This document shows positions 34,601 to 45,700 of a DNA stretch of 64,000 nucleotides, one piece after another (positions within the stretch are counted from its first letter, which is position 1; each line of letters opens with the position of its first letter). The stretch covers positions 261,877,386 through 261,941,385 of the forward strand of contig NC_081406.1 of assembly GCF_030272615.1 (NCBI RefSeq), written 5' to 3'. The position numbers and the translations under genes were made by a program. A model generated the notes under the pieces. That model ran no database searches, was not told where the DNA came from, and saw only the letters and a list, made by a program, of their open reading frames with translations. The DNA is from Cryptomeria japonica. Taxonomy: Eukaryota > Streptophyta > Pinopsida > Cupressales > Cupressaceae.

Positions 34601-35060
34601 TGTTAAAATCTGAAAAAGATGAATAACCTAGAATAACTAGTGCAAATGAATAGAAATAAAAATGTGAATGTAAATGATACAAGATCAAAATGACAACGCA
34701 AAGTTAGCCTCCAAGCGGGAACTACAAATGCTAAAGAAGCAAAATAAGATTAGGAGAATGCAAGAGAAAAAATTGCAAAATGCAATTACAATGCAATAGA
34801 ATGGAATACAAAGACTAGCTAGGATTGAGTATATATAGGAAATTAGAGAGGGGAGAGGTGGAAAATATGACCAATGGGAAGAGACCGTCATAATAACCTA
34901 AAAAAGACAAGTGTAACTCCCATGGAAGATGTCAACACCTTGAACCCACTCAGACTAATATTCACTTTATTAATCCTAAGCAAGCTTAGTTAAAAATGTA
35001 GGGAAAACCTAGTAATAGAAAAATAAATAACCAATTGGGAAATAAAAACCTACACTAACA
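34601..35060 (-). repeat. 5' LTR of Copia F
   Basis: 460 bp, minus strand, from TGTTAGTGTAGG (35060) to TTTTAACA (34601), ends TG...CA. A TATA box, CCTATATATACTC on the minus strand, lies at about 34828-34840, a good place for transcription start within the LTR. The minus-strand frame 34685-34891 is a chance frame. Confidence 0.78.
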
Positions 35061-35065
35061 AGGAT

Positions 35066-35286
35066 GGATCCATGAGATACACTAGAAAAAGATATTAGAA
35101 TTTAATTGCATTAGTTTATTGGTGCCAACAACAATTTAGATAAATGAAATCAATAATGAAATTTGGTACATCTCTTAGAATTACAAAGATATGAATGAAA
35201 GATAAAAAATCTTTTCTAAGCAAAAAATTAATATGTGGCTACTATAAAATTTACTTTTAAATGAACTATTAATAAACTTAATAATA
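35066..35286. repeat. Left flank of D: copy of a locally duplicated AT-rich sequence
   Basis: The stretch from about 35100 (TTGCATTAGTTTATTGGTG) to 35286 matches 51520-51705 with about 15-20 substitutions. No gene is seen. Element D lies between the two copies. Confidence 0.75.
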
Positions 35287-35291
35287 ATAAT

Positions 35292-37082
35292 TGTAGTCAC
35301 ATAAATCTGTCCACTTAATTAAATGAATACTTAGTATTTATTTGATTATTTAACCATCAATTAATAATTAATTAAATTAATATTTAATTAATTCATCTTA
35401 ACCCTATTCTCCTATTAATTAAATAAATTATTCAATTTATTTGATTTAATTCACTTAACCAAATTCAGACCATTAATTAAATAAATAAATCATATTTATT
35501 TAATTAAATCTTCTCTCACATTTAAATAAATTAATATTTATTTAAATCCCCCAAAATCCCACCTCTCACATTTAAATAAATAAATAATTTATTTAAATCA
35601 CCTTTATCCTCCACCCACTTGTATTTTCCTACAAAAGCAAGTTGCACAACTATTTTAAATAAATTATTTATTTAAAATCCTATTTATCCTCACCCACTTG
35701 AAACCTTTTATGGTTTCCCTTAAAGTATTCAAACTTGATGGCTTTAAAGTCTTCAAACTTGATGGCTTCCTTCTATAGTCTTCTTAAGACTTTAATGGTT
35801 TTCCTTAAAGTCTTCAAGCCTTTAATGGTTTCCCTCAAAGTCTTCAAGCATTTTAAATGCTTTATCTTCTTTTTCTCATTTAAATAAATTAATATTTATT
35901 TAAATATTTATCCAAATTCAACTTACACCATTTAATTGAAATAAATGATTTTATTTTAATTGAAAATACCAAAATTTCTCCCACTTGCATTTTCCTACAA
36001 AATCCACTTGTATGCCTAAACCCCTTCTAGATTCCTCTAAACCCTTCCTAATTAGCCTAATCCATCCCCTAAATATTGTCACATTCCTAAGCAAATTGGA
36101 GTCACTTCTCAAAGACTCCAAAGTCTTTGAAAAGCAATTAATGCTTTGTGTGTTCAACAAATTAACCCTCAAAGTCTTGGATAACCTTTGAAAGCTTCCA
36201 ACCTTCAACCACTAAATGGCTCAAAGTCTTTGATAACCATTGAAGGCTTTCAACCTTCAACCACTTAATCCCCAAAGTCTCCAATAACCATTAATGGTTA
36301 ATTCAACCCTCCCACATGGTTAAAACATTTGTTTTGACTCAACCTCTACCCAACCCAAAGGTCTCATCAAGCCTTTAATGCTTTGACCATGATTATCTCT
36401 TAATCATTTGCACAAAGGTTTATCCTTGGATTAACTCTTAATCCAATGGGTAATCTTAATTTAGACTTGACCCTTACCTTCTAGATAACCATGAGGTCTT
36501 CTCAGGCCTTTAATGCCTCCAACCTCTTCTCTCAACCCAATCCTATGTTGACACTTGTCACCATTTTATTGGTGCCAATTGTGCACATGGATCCCCAACT
36601 TTCAATCCTAACCCTTGTTAAGATTGCTCAATCTTAACCCTTCATTTCTCCATTTCTTCTATAAATAGAACCCTTCTCCTCAAGCAAAAAGAGAAGCATT
36701 TTAGAGTATTGTTGTTATACTGGCATTAGCATAGAGCTTTTTCATAGCATCACTATCTACTCTAGCATAGTATTTAGCTTTTCATTTCATATTTGAAGCT
36801 TAGTATTAAATCTCAATCCTCCATAAGCATCCATAGTGCAAAAAGCTGCTGAGAGCTACACTCATTTGGGACTTGGAGAGGAGAGGAACAAGGGAGGAGC
36901 AACTATGAGCATCTTGATTAGCTATTTCATTTTATGTTTATATGCTTTCTATTTCATGCTTAATATCTCTCTTGATATGCCTGTTTAGGATAATCTTTTG
37001 TTGCTAACACTAACGTTTGTTTCTTGTGCTCTTGTGTGTGTTGCCATCAAACAGATTTTCTAATCCTTTTTGCAGAGCATCA
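35292..37082 (+). repeat. 5' LTR of Gypsy D
   Basis: 1791 bp, TGTAGTCACATAAATC...GCAGAGCATCA. The first 400 bp hold several AT-rich palindromes such as TTTAAATAAATTAATATTTA (35521 and 35880). The middle third repeats the motif AAAGTCTT about ten times (35725-36285). A TATA box lies at 36660. Short frames on both strands at 35951-36208 are mirrored at 50251-50508 only because the LTRs are identical. Confidence 0.97.
36660..36667 (+). promoter_or_regulatory. TATA box of the D LTR
   Basis: TATAAATA in the context TTCTATAAATAGAACCC. About 30 bp further would put the RNA start near 36690, with about 390 bp of LTR left for R and U5. The same box is at 50960-50967. Confidence 0.75.
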
Positions 37083-37084
37083 TT

Positions 37085-37100
37085 TGGTGAACCCGACGTG
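37085..37100 (+). other. Primer-binding site of Gypsy D
   Basis: TGGTGAACCCGACGTG starts two bases after the LTR. It has the TGG of a tRNA CCA complement, but it is neither the tRNA-Met site used by the Copia elements here nor the TGGCGCC tRNA-Asp type. I cannot name the tRNA from sequence alone. A run of 27 T follows at 37124-37150. Confidence 0.7.
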
Positions 37101-37118
37101 AATCCAAACACCAAAAAG

Positions 37119-37150
<32 letters not shown>

Positions 37151-39785
37151 AAGCAATAACATGTTTGAATGTTGAAAATGTCACACAGGTTGCGATTTTG
37201 ACACTGTTTTGGTGCGTTTGGCATTATTTTGGTGCTATTCCCCCTGTTTCAGTTCTTTTCCCTTCTCTGTCTTTCCCTTTCTTTTAATACGTTTGTGTTA
37301 AATAGTGCCTCTGTTCAAACGCAGACTAGCGCTATTGTAACAAAACGTTGTACAAATCACCTTGTAACCAAAAAAAAAAAATTAGGCTTGTAGAAGCCCA
37401 CCAAATAGGCGGATTTTACTAACTATTTTTCTCTTTTGTGCAGATTTAAATTAGATTAGAGAGTAGATTTATATTTTTTACTAACTTGTTTTTGAAGTTG
37501 GTTTTAAAAATGAATTCACTTTTTATTTTGGTTTAAAATTAACTTCACATTTCAAATTTGGGCTTTTGAAAAAGAATCACACATTTGTTTGGGGCTATTA
37601 AAAAGAATTTCATTGTTCAAAGGTAAAAAGAACCACAAACTTATACAAAAACAACTTTATTTTTTTTGCAAGTTAGAAAACAAACTTCGTTTTGGTGCTT
37701 AAAATCAACAAGGCAAATTTTATTTCTTGCATCAAGATAAAACTCACAATCCACACTTCCATTTTTGGTGCAAATAAAATTCACAATCAACTTGTCTCAT
37801 TTTCAAAGCAATTTTACTTCATGCAAATGTGTTTTTCATTAAGTTGACCAGGATTTTCAAATTCTAGTTTACTCAAACAATTGTCTTTGAAAATTTAAAA
37901 GAACACCATGATTGTTGGAGCAACATCTCCAAATAGTTAGATCACATTGCAATGATAGATTAAAAAGAACAAGTGTTTTTCGTGCTTGGCACACTTGTGC
38001 AAAGAGTTGGTCGAGTGGTCCTACTTCTAACACACACTATCCTCTCCCTTGGCTTTCGTGGTCCTAGGTGCAAGAGAAAAGTGTTAGTAACACTCACATT
38101 TTATCTTTTTAAGAGAGGCCTGCCAAGGGATCGATACTCTTGGGAACGACCTCGAGCGGTAAATCCTTCGAGCCGCTATAGAAATCAGGTGAGAGCGAAA
38201 GCTGTAGCCTTGGGTATAGCTGTTCCTACAGTGTAACTGGCCGAAAGGACAAATGGGCCCCACCACCAGTTACAAGGCTCTTAAGTGAGTCACTGCAGAA
38301 TGAACTTATGTCCAAAAACATCGAACATGACTAAACACCTTTAAGTAGTAGCCCACCTGTTCTATTGATTGAGGATATTTGAGGTATAATTTAGTGCAAG
38401 AGCATAGATGGTTTTGCTCCCAAGATACTCACCATACATATTTCCTTGAGTAGAAACATAGCTTTTTGAAAAGTCACTTGTGACTTGATAAAAGTGGTGA
38501 CTCCCCCATCATAGGGATCATCTATTTGTTATGCTCATGCAAGACTTAGTATATCACATCCTTACCTGCCATGGCGGGATTCATAAGGTATGTAGTACCA
38601 AAGTCGAAGAAATATCAAGATGTGGGCTAAATTTATCACAACTGGCCATTTGACCTTAGGGATAAAAAGTGTTTGAAGTGTGTTCGTTTTACAGACCTAG
38701 TGCGAATTGAGCCGACTTCAGGCTTTGGAACTACACCTTAAAATACATCTAAAAGAAGGGTCAGAAACAAGTCCAAGGATTGGGTTGATCTAGACCCATA
38801 CTCAAAGTATTCGTTTGTGTGCTTTTAAGGCTACAATCTTGTGTTTGTGTGCTTGCTTTGTTTTCTTGTCAAAGAAAAATCAGAAAATCAATCCCAAAAA
38901 CAAAGTATTCATCCAACATCTGTCAACACAACCAAAAATACCAAAAACAAAGAGTCAAAAATTTATGACCATTCTTCACATCTTGCGAAAGAAGAAGTGT
39001 CATCAGAGTATCACCTTGAAAAGGAGACCACTAAGCTCAAAGGCTTTAATCAAAAGGAGGAAATTCTTCTATATCAATCGACAATTCTTTGTCTCCCATA
39101 GAGTCTTTCTACATCGCATGCGTCTATACCTTCAAGGTAAAACAAACGAGTTTGATTCAGAATCATTGAACTGCAGAGCTTTTATGCAATATAGAGCTCT
39201 GAGTTATCACAAAAATCAAGGAGGAAAGATTAATCCCAACTTCTTCCCAAACATCTGTATCACCTACAACACAGCTCGAGAAGTGCCACCAACGCCTGAA
39301 AGGGAAGAAGTAGAGTTTGTTCCATTTGTAACACAAAGTTTTTATTGAAGTTGAAAACAAAACATCCATCATCTCATTCATACATCATTTTTCCATCATC
39401 AATTCATCCCAAAACTCTCAAAACATTAAGAGGTTCTTGTCCCAAGTTCTCTTTTAGATATTGCTTGAAATCAAACACATCACATCACTTTTAGATTGTT
39501 TCTACATCTAGGATAAGCTCATCCTAAGAGACACATCTACGCAGGTTAAAACTAGTTCATGAGTGAATCCTCTCATTGCTAGGTAGTCAGAATCTGTAAC
39601 ACATCTCAGATTTCTCTACACCTTATCACATCCAAACTCATCAAAACAAACAAGCAATTCAAAGAAAGAATTCTAGTTACATTTACCTTTAGAGTGCTAG
39701 AGATCTACAATCCACTAATCATCCATCTTTCATCGAACAACTCATCATCATCTTCAATCAACTTCAACACAAACTTGCAAACAAA
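37101..39785 (+). other. Leader of Gypsy D
   Basis: About 2.7 kb between the primer-binding site and gag-pol. It has a 27-T run (37124-37150), an AT-rich first part, and a more GC-rich island at 38110-38300. There AGC-GAAA-GCT (38194-38203) and CC-GAAA-GG (38241-38248) could form GNRA-type loops. Long leaders are usual in Tat elements and may hold packaging signals. No gene is certain in it, apart from the small frame described separately. Confidence 0.8.
38815..39348 (+). CDS. Hypothetical upstream frame in the D leader
   Basis: A 177-codon open frame, 437 bp before gag-pol. It begins MCAFKATILCLCACFVFLSK, a hydrophobic start, and continues Lys-rich and basic (IPKTKSQKFMTILHILRKKK) with an acidic end (EREEVEFVPFVTQSFY). 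Ogre elements have an extra frame between the 5' LTR and gag, so position fits. However, I recognise no domain, a second frame overlaps it (38841-39101), and the leader could hold such a frame by chance. Treat as a candidate. Confidence 0.28.
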   Translation: MCAFKATILCLCACFVFLSKKNQKINPKNKVFIQHLSTQPKIPKTKSQKFMTILHILRKKKCHQSITLKRRPLSSKALIKRRKFFYINRQFFVSHRVFLHRMRLYLQGKTNEFDSESLNCRAFMQYRALSYHKNQGGKINPNFFPNICITYNTAREVPPTPEREEVEFVPFVTQSFY

Positions 39786-42700
39786 ATGGCTCAAACCCGA
39801 TCGCGATCAAGGCAACGAGAAATAGAAATTGAGGAAGAAGAGGACAACCTCAATGAATTTCAAGAAGCACTTGGAGGAAATGTAAATGATGAAAACCCAA
39901 GTAGTCCCACTCCTTCAACAATCGAAAGGGTTCAGCATAACCCTCACTTTAACAGATTATTTGATGAAATTCTCAGGAGCAATGCGGATGCTCACTTCTT
40001 AAGACTTGCTCAAGAAGGAGCCAAACTCCCCTCAGACTTTGATCTTGCCCAATTAAGACAAGCATCAGAAAGACAAAGTCGCCATGAGGAGGAAAGACGT
40101 AGAGATCCCATCAGATATAACATCCCTCGAGGTAACCCACCACCTCCTCCTCCAAATGAAATGGAGATGTTGCGGCAACAAGTCGCGAATCTCGCCCAAC
40201 AACTTCATAGTGGTGTTAAGACCAATCAATTTTCACTTAACGACATCTGTCCCTATCCGTTTGATAGGAATCTTTATATGCCACCCTTTCCACGCGGGTT
40301 TGAAACACCCAAATTTGAAAAATATAGAGGAAAGGGGGATCCCCGTGATCATGTCCAAGAATTTCATTCTGCTTGTCTTGAAGTAGCTTATGAGGACACA
40401 TACCTAATGCGCCTTTTTCCCCAAAGCTTGGGAGGAACAACCACATCATGGTTTTCCCGACTTCCAGGTGGCATTAGAACATTTGAGGAACTCATCCAGA
40501 AGTTCCTATCTCATTACTCTTATAATATTGAACGCGACATCACCATGGTTGATCTATGCAACACCAAACAAAAACCAGGTGAATTATTCTCGGTATTCCT
40601 GCAACGATGGCGCCAAATGTCTAGCAGACGTTCTCTTCAGTTACCTGAACGAGAACTAGTGGAAATTTTCATTTCCAACTTAAACGAAGAAATGGAATTT
40701 CACCTGGATGTCAAAGATACAGATTCTTTTAACGATATGATCACCAAAGGTATAAAGTGTGAACGGGCACTCATCAAAAAAGGACTCATCAAAATCTTTA
40801 ATGAACCCAAAGATGGTCCTCGCCCGCGCTTCAATAGTGATAAACCAAACTTCTGGAACAAGAATAAGAATATCGTCAACGATGGGGTTGTGGATGCTCG
40901 GACTGTCCAAAATGCACAACCTGTGGTTCGGTTTGCAGGACAAAATCCTCCACCTCAAAATCACACAAATGTTCCTCTTAATCAAGGTCGCATCACATCT
41001 CATGATGAACCAAGACCTCGTCCACAAAAACAAAAACGCACATACACTCCCTTAGGGGAACCCATTGAAACAGTGATGCGACAACTCATTTCTCAGAATT
41101 TGATCACTTTACCTAAGTTATCAAATTATGAGCCTCAAGTCAAACCGGCATGGTGGAGAGATACTGAACATTGTGAGTTCCATCAAGGAAGAGGACATAA
41201 GACAAGTAATTGTCATCGATTGAAAGATCTCATTCAGGATCTTATTGACCGAGGAGAAATTGAAATTGAAGGACATGACCCAAAAACAACCAATAATGAT
41301 CATCAGATGTTCAAGAATCCACTTCCATCGCAAGATCAAAGGGGTCCTTCGACGTCTAGACGAGGTCCTGATACCACTGATTATACGCAAGCTGTGTATA
41401 ATTACACTGTCAATCACCTGTATGATGCTAGTGAACAAATTGCAACCATAACCTTCAAAAATCCCACCTCAAATTGCAATGTTGTTACGCGTCGCGGCAA
41501 AGTTACCATCAAGGCAGCTCCACAAGGCACCACCTCCATCCCAAAGCAGTACAATCTTGTGGAACAATTAGACAAAATGCCTGCGCTTATATCCATTTTA
41601 GAGCTGTTACGCCTATCGCCATCTCATAAAACAATCTTGGATCAAGCACTCCAAGAGGCGTCAGTCCCTGCAAACTTGAATACAGACCAATTTCAAGCCA
41701 TGGTTGGAAATCTAAAGTCATCACCTTGTCTCACTTTTTCTGAAAGCGACAACTCTTCTTTCCAACAACCTCATAACGCCTCACTCCACATTGAAGGCTT
41801 TGTCAACCAACACAGGATCAAGCGAGTCTTGATCGATAATGGAGCAGGCCTAAACATTTGCACACTTCAGTTGGTCACAGCATTGGGATATGCAATAGAA
41901 TCAGTGGATCCTCGTAAGAAGATCACCATCAAAGCCTATGATGATGCAGAGCGTTCATCCAAAGGAGCTGTGGTACTACCAATCCGAGTGGGCCCTGTGG
42001 TAAAGCATATCATTTGTCAGGTTCTGGACCTTCCTCTGCCATATAATCTATTATTAGGGAGACCTTGGATACATGCCATGCAAGCTGTTCCATCTACCTA
42101 CCATCAATGTATCAAGTTCCCACATAACGGGGTCGAGATCACAATCCTGGGCGATGCAAATCCCTTTGCATTTTGCCATAATATCAACCATCAACCAGAG
42201 ATTACCGTTCCTAATAATAGAGAAGCCATTTCCTCCACATCATATATAAACCCCGCCTCTCTTGCCAGTTCAAACACCCCTATGCCCAAGCAAGAAAAGC
42301 TAAAGATGAAAGTAGCAGAGGAAGGTCCTGGAGAATATAACTTGAGTCAGCTCTTTTGTGTGGGACAAATGCCCACTTCTCCTAGAACACATGGTAAACC
42401 ACAGCAGTTGCTCCAGCAACCACTAATCACGCCTGCATGTGCCTTAACGCCTTTCATTCTTGGAAAGAGTCAAGAGGAAGAGACACAAGATGAGGACCTA
42501 GCGGACTGGATCTATAAAGATCCCATCACCACTGACAAACCACAAGTTACACTTCCTACGGAACAATATGGCAAAGGCCTCCTCATTATGCAAAGAATGG
42601 GATATGATGGTCAGAGTGCTTTGGGATACTGCAAACAAGGACGACACGAACCGCTGCTACCAGAATTCAAGCCCAAAGGTAATACAGGCCTAGGTTTTGA

Positions 42701-45700
42701 AAAAGAGATCCTTCCTAAACTCAGATTCAAAGGAAAACCTAGCAAACCATTTTGCCCACCTACTGCAAAGAGGACACCTTTCATAATCAAAGCACCATCA
42801 AACACTATCCCCACTGCCCCATCGAGGCTCACAAACCCACCACAACCATCTACAATGCCAATCATCCCACCAAACGAACCAGTAATCCCATCAATAACAC
42901 CAATAGCAGCAGCAACTGTATCAGAACCCGCTGCAACATATATGGCGCCAGTAATTCCAGCAGAAGCCACTGAGTCACCATTACCAATACTTCTAGTAAC
43001 AAATCCTTTAAACCCCATCACGGTTCCTGCAGCACCGATCACCACAAAGGTACATAAACCAATCACACCTGCCGTGTTTAACTCCAAAGACATCCCAGTA
43101 TGGTATAGCAATCGGATGCTGGAGAGTGATTCAGAGACCGACTCACATGAGTGGGAATTCGATTCAGTGCAACTTAACACTTCAGATGAGGAAGACACAT
43201 CACCACCTCCACCCCGCAAAGACATCCCTGTTTACGGAGAAGCACAGATAAAGACCACTTGGGTACCTGAGCTGGAAACATCTTCCACAGACCCTATATC
43301 TCATCCTACGTCTGATTCTGACAGGGAGAGTACCATCAACGACCTTCACCACACTGTCTTAACCCTCACTGATACATCTCCCACACTTAACTTAATCGAT
43401 GAAGTAATGCCCATTATCCACCCTGAACTCATTGAATGGAACCAACCAAATCCCCCATGTCTTGACCTCTTCCAGAACGATGAGGCTGTCATTGACTTTT
43501 TAGAATTAAGGGATAATCTACCAAGCGGGGATCACAAAGCTGGATTCGCCATTGAACTTAATAGCGCAGCATACTTCGGGGCGGATGCCAAACCCTTCAG
43601 CTGCAAAAATATAACAATAAAACATGGATCTTCCAGTGAAAACCACACTGTGGCACTGTTTGATCCGACAAAAGTAAAAAGAAAGAGCGTATCCAATGGT
43701 GAAAACCTCTCTGAGGCACCTGAGGATGAAGGCTTTGACATCCTCCCTGCTAGTACACAACAGGAACGATCAACGATTCTTATCGAGGAAACCAAAGAAT
43801 ACAATGTGGGGACTCCTGAAAACCCTCATATCATACATCTGGCATCTCTTCTCACTCTAGAGGAACAACCTAAATTTATAGAGTTCTTCCAGAAGCGTCA
43901 GATCAACTTTGCATGGTCATATGCAGACATGCCTGGGCTTGATCCTGATTTAGTCATGCATCATCTCACAGTAGCAAAAGGAGCCAAACCTGTCAAGCAG
44001 AAGCTTCGTAAGATGCATCCTCAGATTGCCGTGCTAGTCAAAACAGAACTCAAGAAACTCCTGGATGTTGGTTTCATTAGACCAATTGATTATGCAGAAT
44101 GGATCTCCAATATTGTGCCTGTCGGCAAACCAAAAGGGGGCATCCGCATTTGTACAGACTTCAGAGATCTAAATAAAGCATGTCCTAAGGATGACTTCCC
44201 TCTACCAAATATTGACATCATAGTAGATTTGACAGCAAGACATGCCATGCTTTCACTCATGGATGGCTTTTCAGGATACAATCAAATAAAGATCGCACCA
44301 GAGGACCAACATAAGACAGCCTTCACATGTCCATGGGGCACATACTGCTGGAATGTAATGCCTTTTGGTCTAAAGAATGCAGGAGCGACCTATCAAAGAG
44401 CAATGACCACCATCTTCCATGACATGATGCATACTATAATGGAAGATTATGTGGATGATTTACTAGCAAAATCACTTACTAGAGAAGGACATCTTCACAT
44501 CTTAGATAAAATCTTTGATAGACTGGAACAGTACCATGTTCGACTCAACCCAAAGAAATGTGTCTTCGGAGTGACCTCCGGGAAGCTTCTAGGATACATT
44601 GTCTCAAGCAAAGGCATTGAGGTCGATCCAACAAAGGTTAAAGCAATAATGGACATGCCACCTCCAAAGAATATCAGTCAGCTAAGAACACTACAAGGAC
44701 GGCTTCAATCTATCCGCAGATTCATTGCACAATTGGCTGATAAGTGTCACCCATTCACACACCTGCTACACAAGAACATTCGCTTTCAGTGGGATGACAG
44801 ATGCCAGCAAGCATTTCAGTCACTCAAAGAATATCTCATGAATCCACCCTTGTTGATGCCACCAGATCCAAGTAGACCGTTGTTACTCTATATCTCAGCA
44901 ACATGTACAGCATTGGGTGTACTACTGGCACAACATAATGCAGAAGGAAAAGAGTGTGCTATTTACTACATCTCTCGCACACTGGTTGGCTATGAACTCA
45001 ATTACACACCTATTGAGCGAGCTTGCCTAGCAGTAATCCTGGCAGCCACTAAATTGCGGCACTATCTGTTAACACACAAGGTACAACTCATCGCAAAAAT
45101 TGATCCACTCAAGTATTTACTCAGCAAAGCAGCATTGACAGGTCGCTTGGCCAAATGGGTAATGATTCTAAGTGAATTTGACATTGAGTATGTGGACCGT
45201 AAAGCTATCAAAGGTCAAGTTATTGCAGATCAGTTGGCTGATGCACCTCTCATAGGCGATCATCCTCTCATTTCCAATTTTCCAGATGAAGAGATATTCA
45301 TGATTACAGAAGCACAGTCATGGAAATTATACTTTGATGGTTCATACACTAGGCACGGCTCGGGGGCAGGCATTCTGTTTATCACACCTCAAGGTGATAG
45401 CATCCCGAAGTCTTACAGGCTCACATTTCCATGCACAAACAACATAGCAGAGTATGAGGCCTTGATCACAGGACTCAGATTAGCCATACAATGGAAATTA
45501 AAAGAATTGCAAGTATATGGCGATTCCCAACTAGTCATTCGACAAGCAACAAATGAGTATCAGACCAAAGATGATAAACTCATGCCATACAAGCAAATGG
45601 TGGACAGTCTAAAGACATCATTTACTACTATCACTTTTGAGCAGATACCAAGAGATCAGAATCGAGCTGCTGACGCCATGGCTACCATCGCATCTCTACT

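Larger units (their letters stand above)
30907..35060 (-). mobile_element. 5' half of an older Copia element F
   Basis: On the minus strand: 5' LTR (35060-34601), primer-binding site, leader, gag from ATG 33551, a zinc knuckle, protease and pre-integrase as far as 30907. There it is cut by the LTR end of element A. The rest would lie beyond A, left of the window. It is the most decayed of the recognisable elements. Confidence 0.75.

Noticed and set aside
35951-36208. Frame repeated exactly at 50251-50508
   Set aside because: Both lie in the near-identical LTRs of D; repetition reflects the LTR pair, not a conserved protein.
37085-37100. tRNA gene near the primer-binding site of D
   Set aside because: Only the 3'-end complement is present; no cloverleaf can be drawn.
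37124-37150. 27-T run taken as the tail of a retrocopy in reverse
   Set aside because: No gene-like sequence or target duplication flanks it; it lies at the normal start of the D leader.
42611-43225. 204-codon minus-strand frame
   Set aside because: It is the antisense of the Pro-rich linker of the D polyprotein, where codon bias keeps the other strand open.
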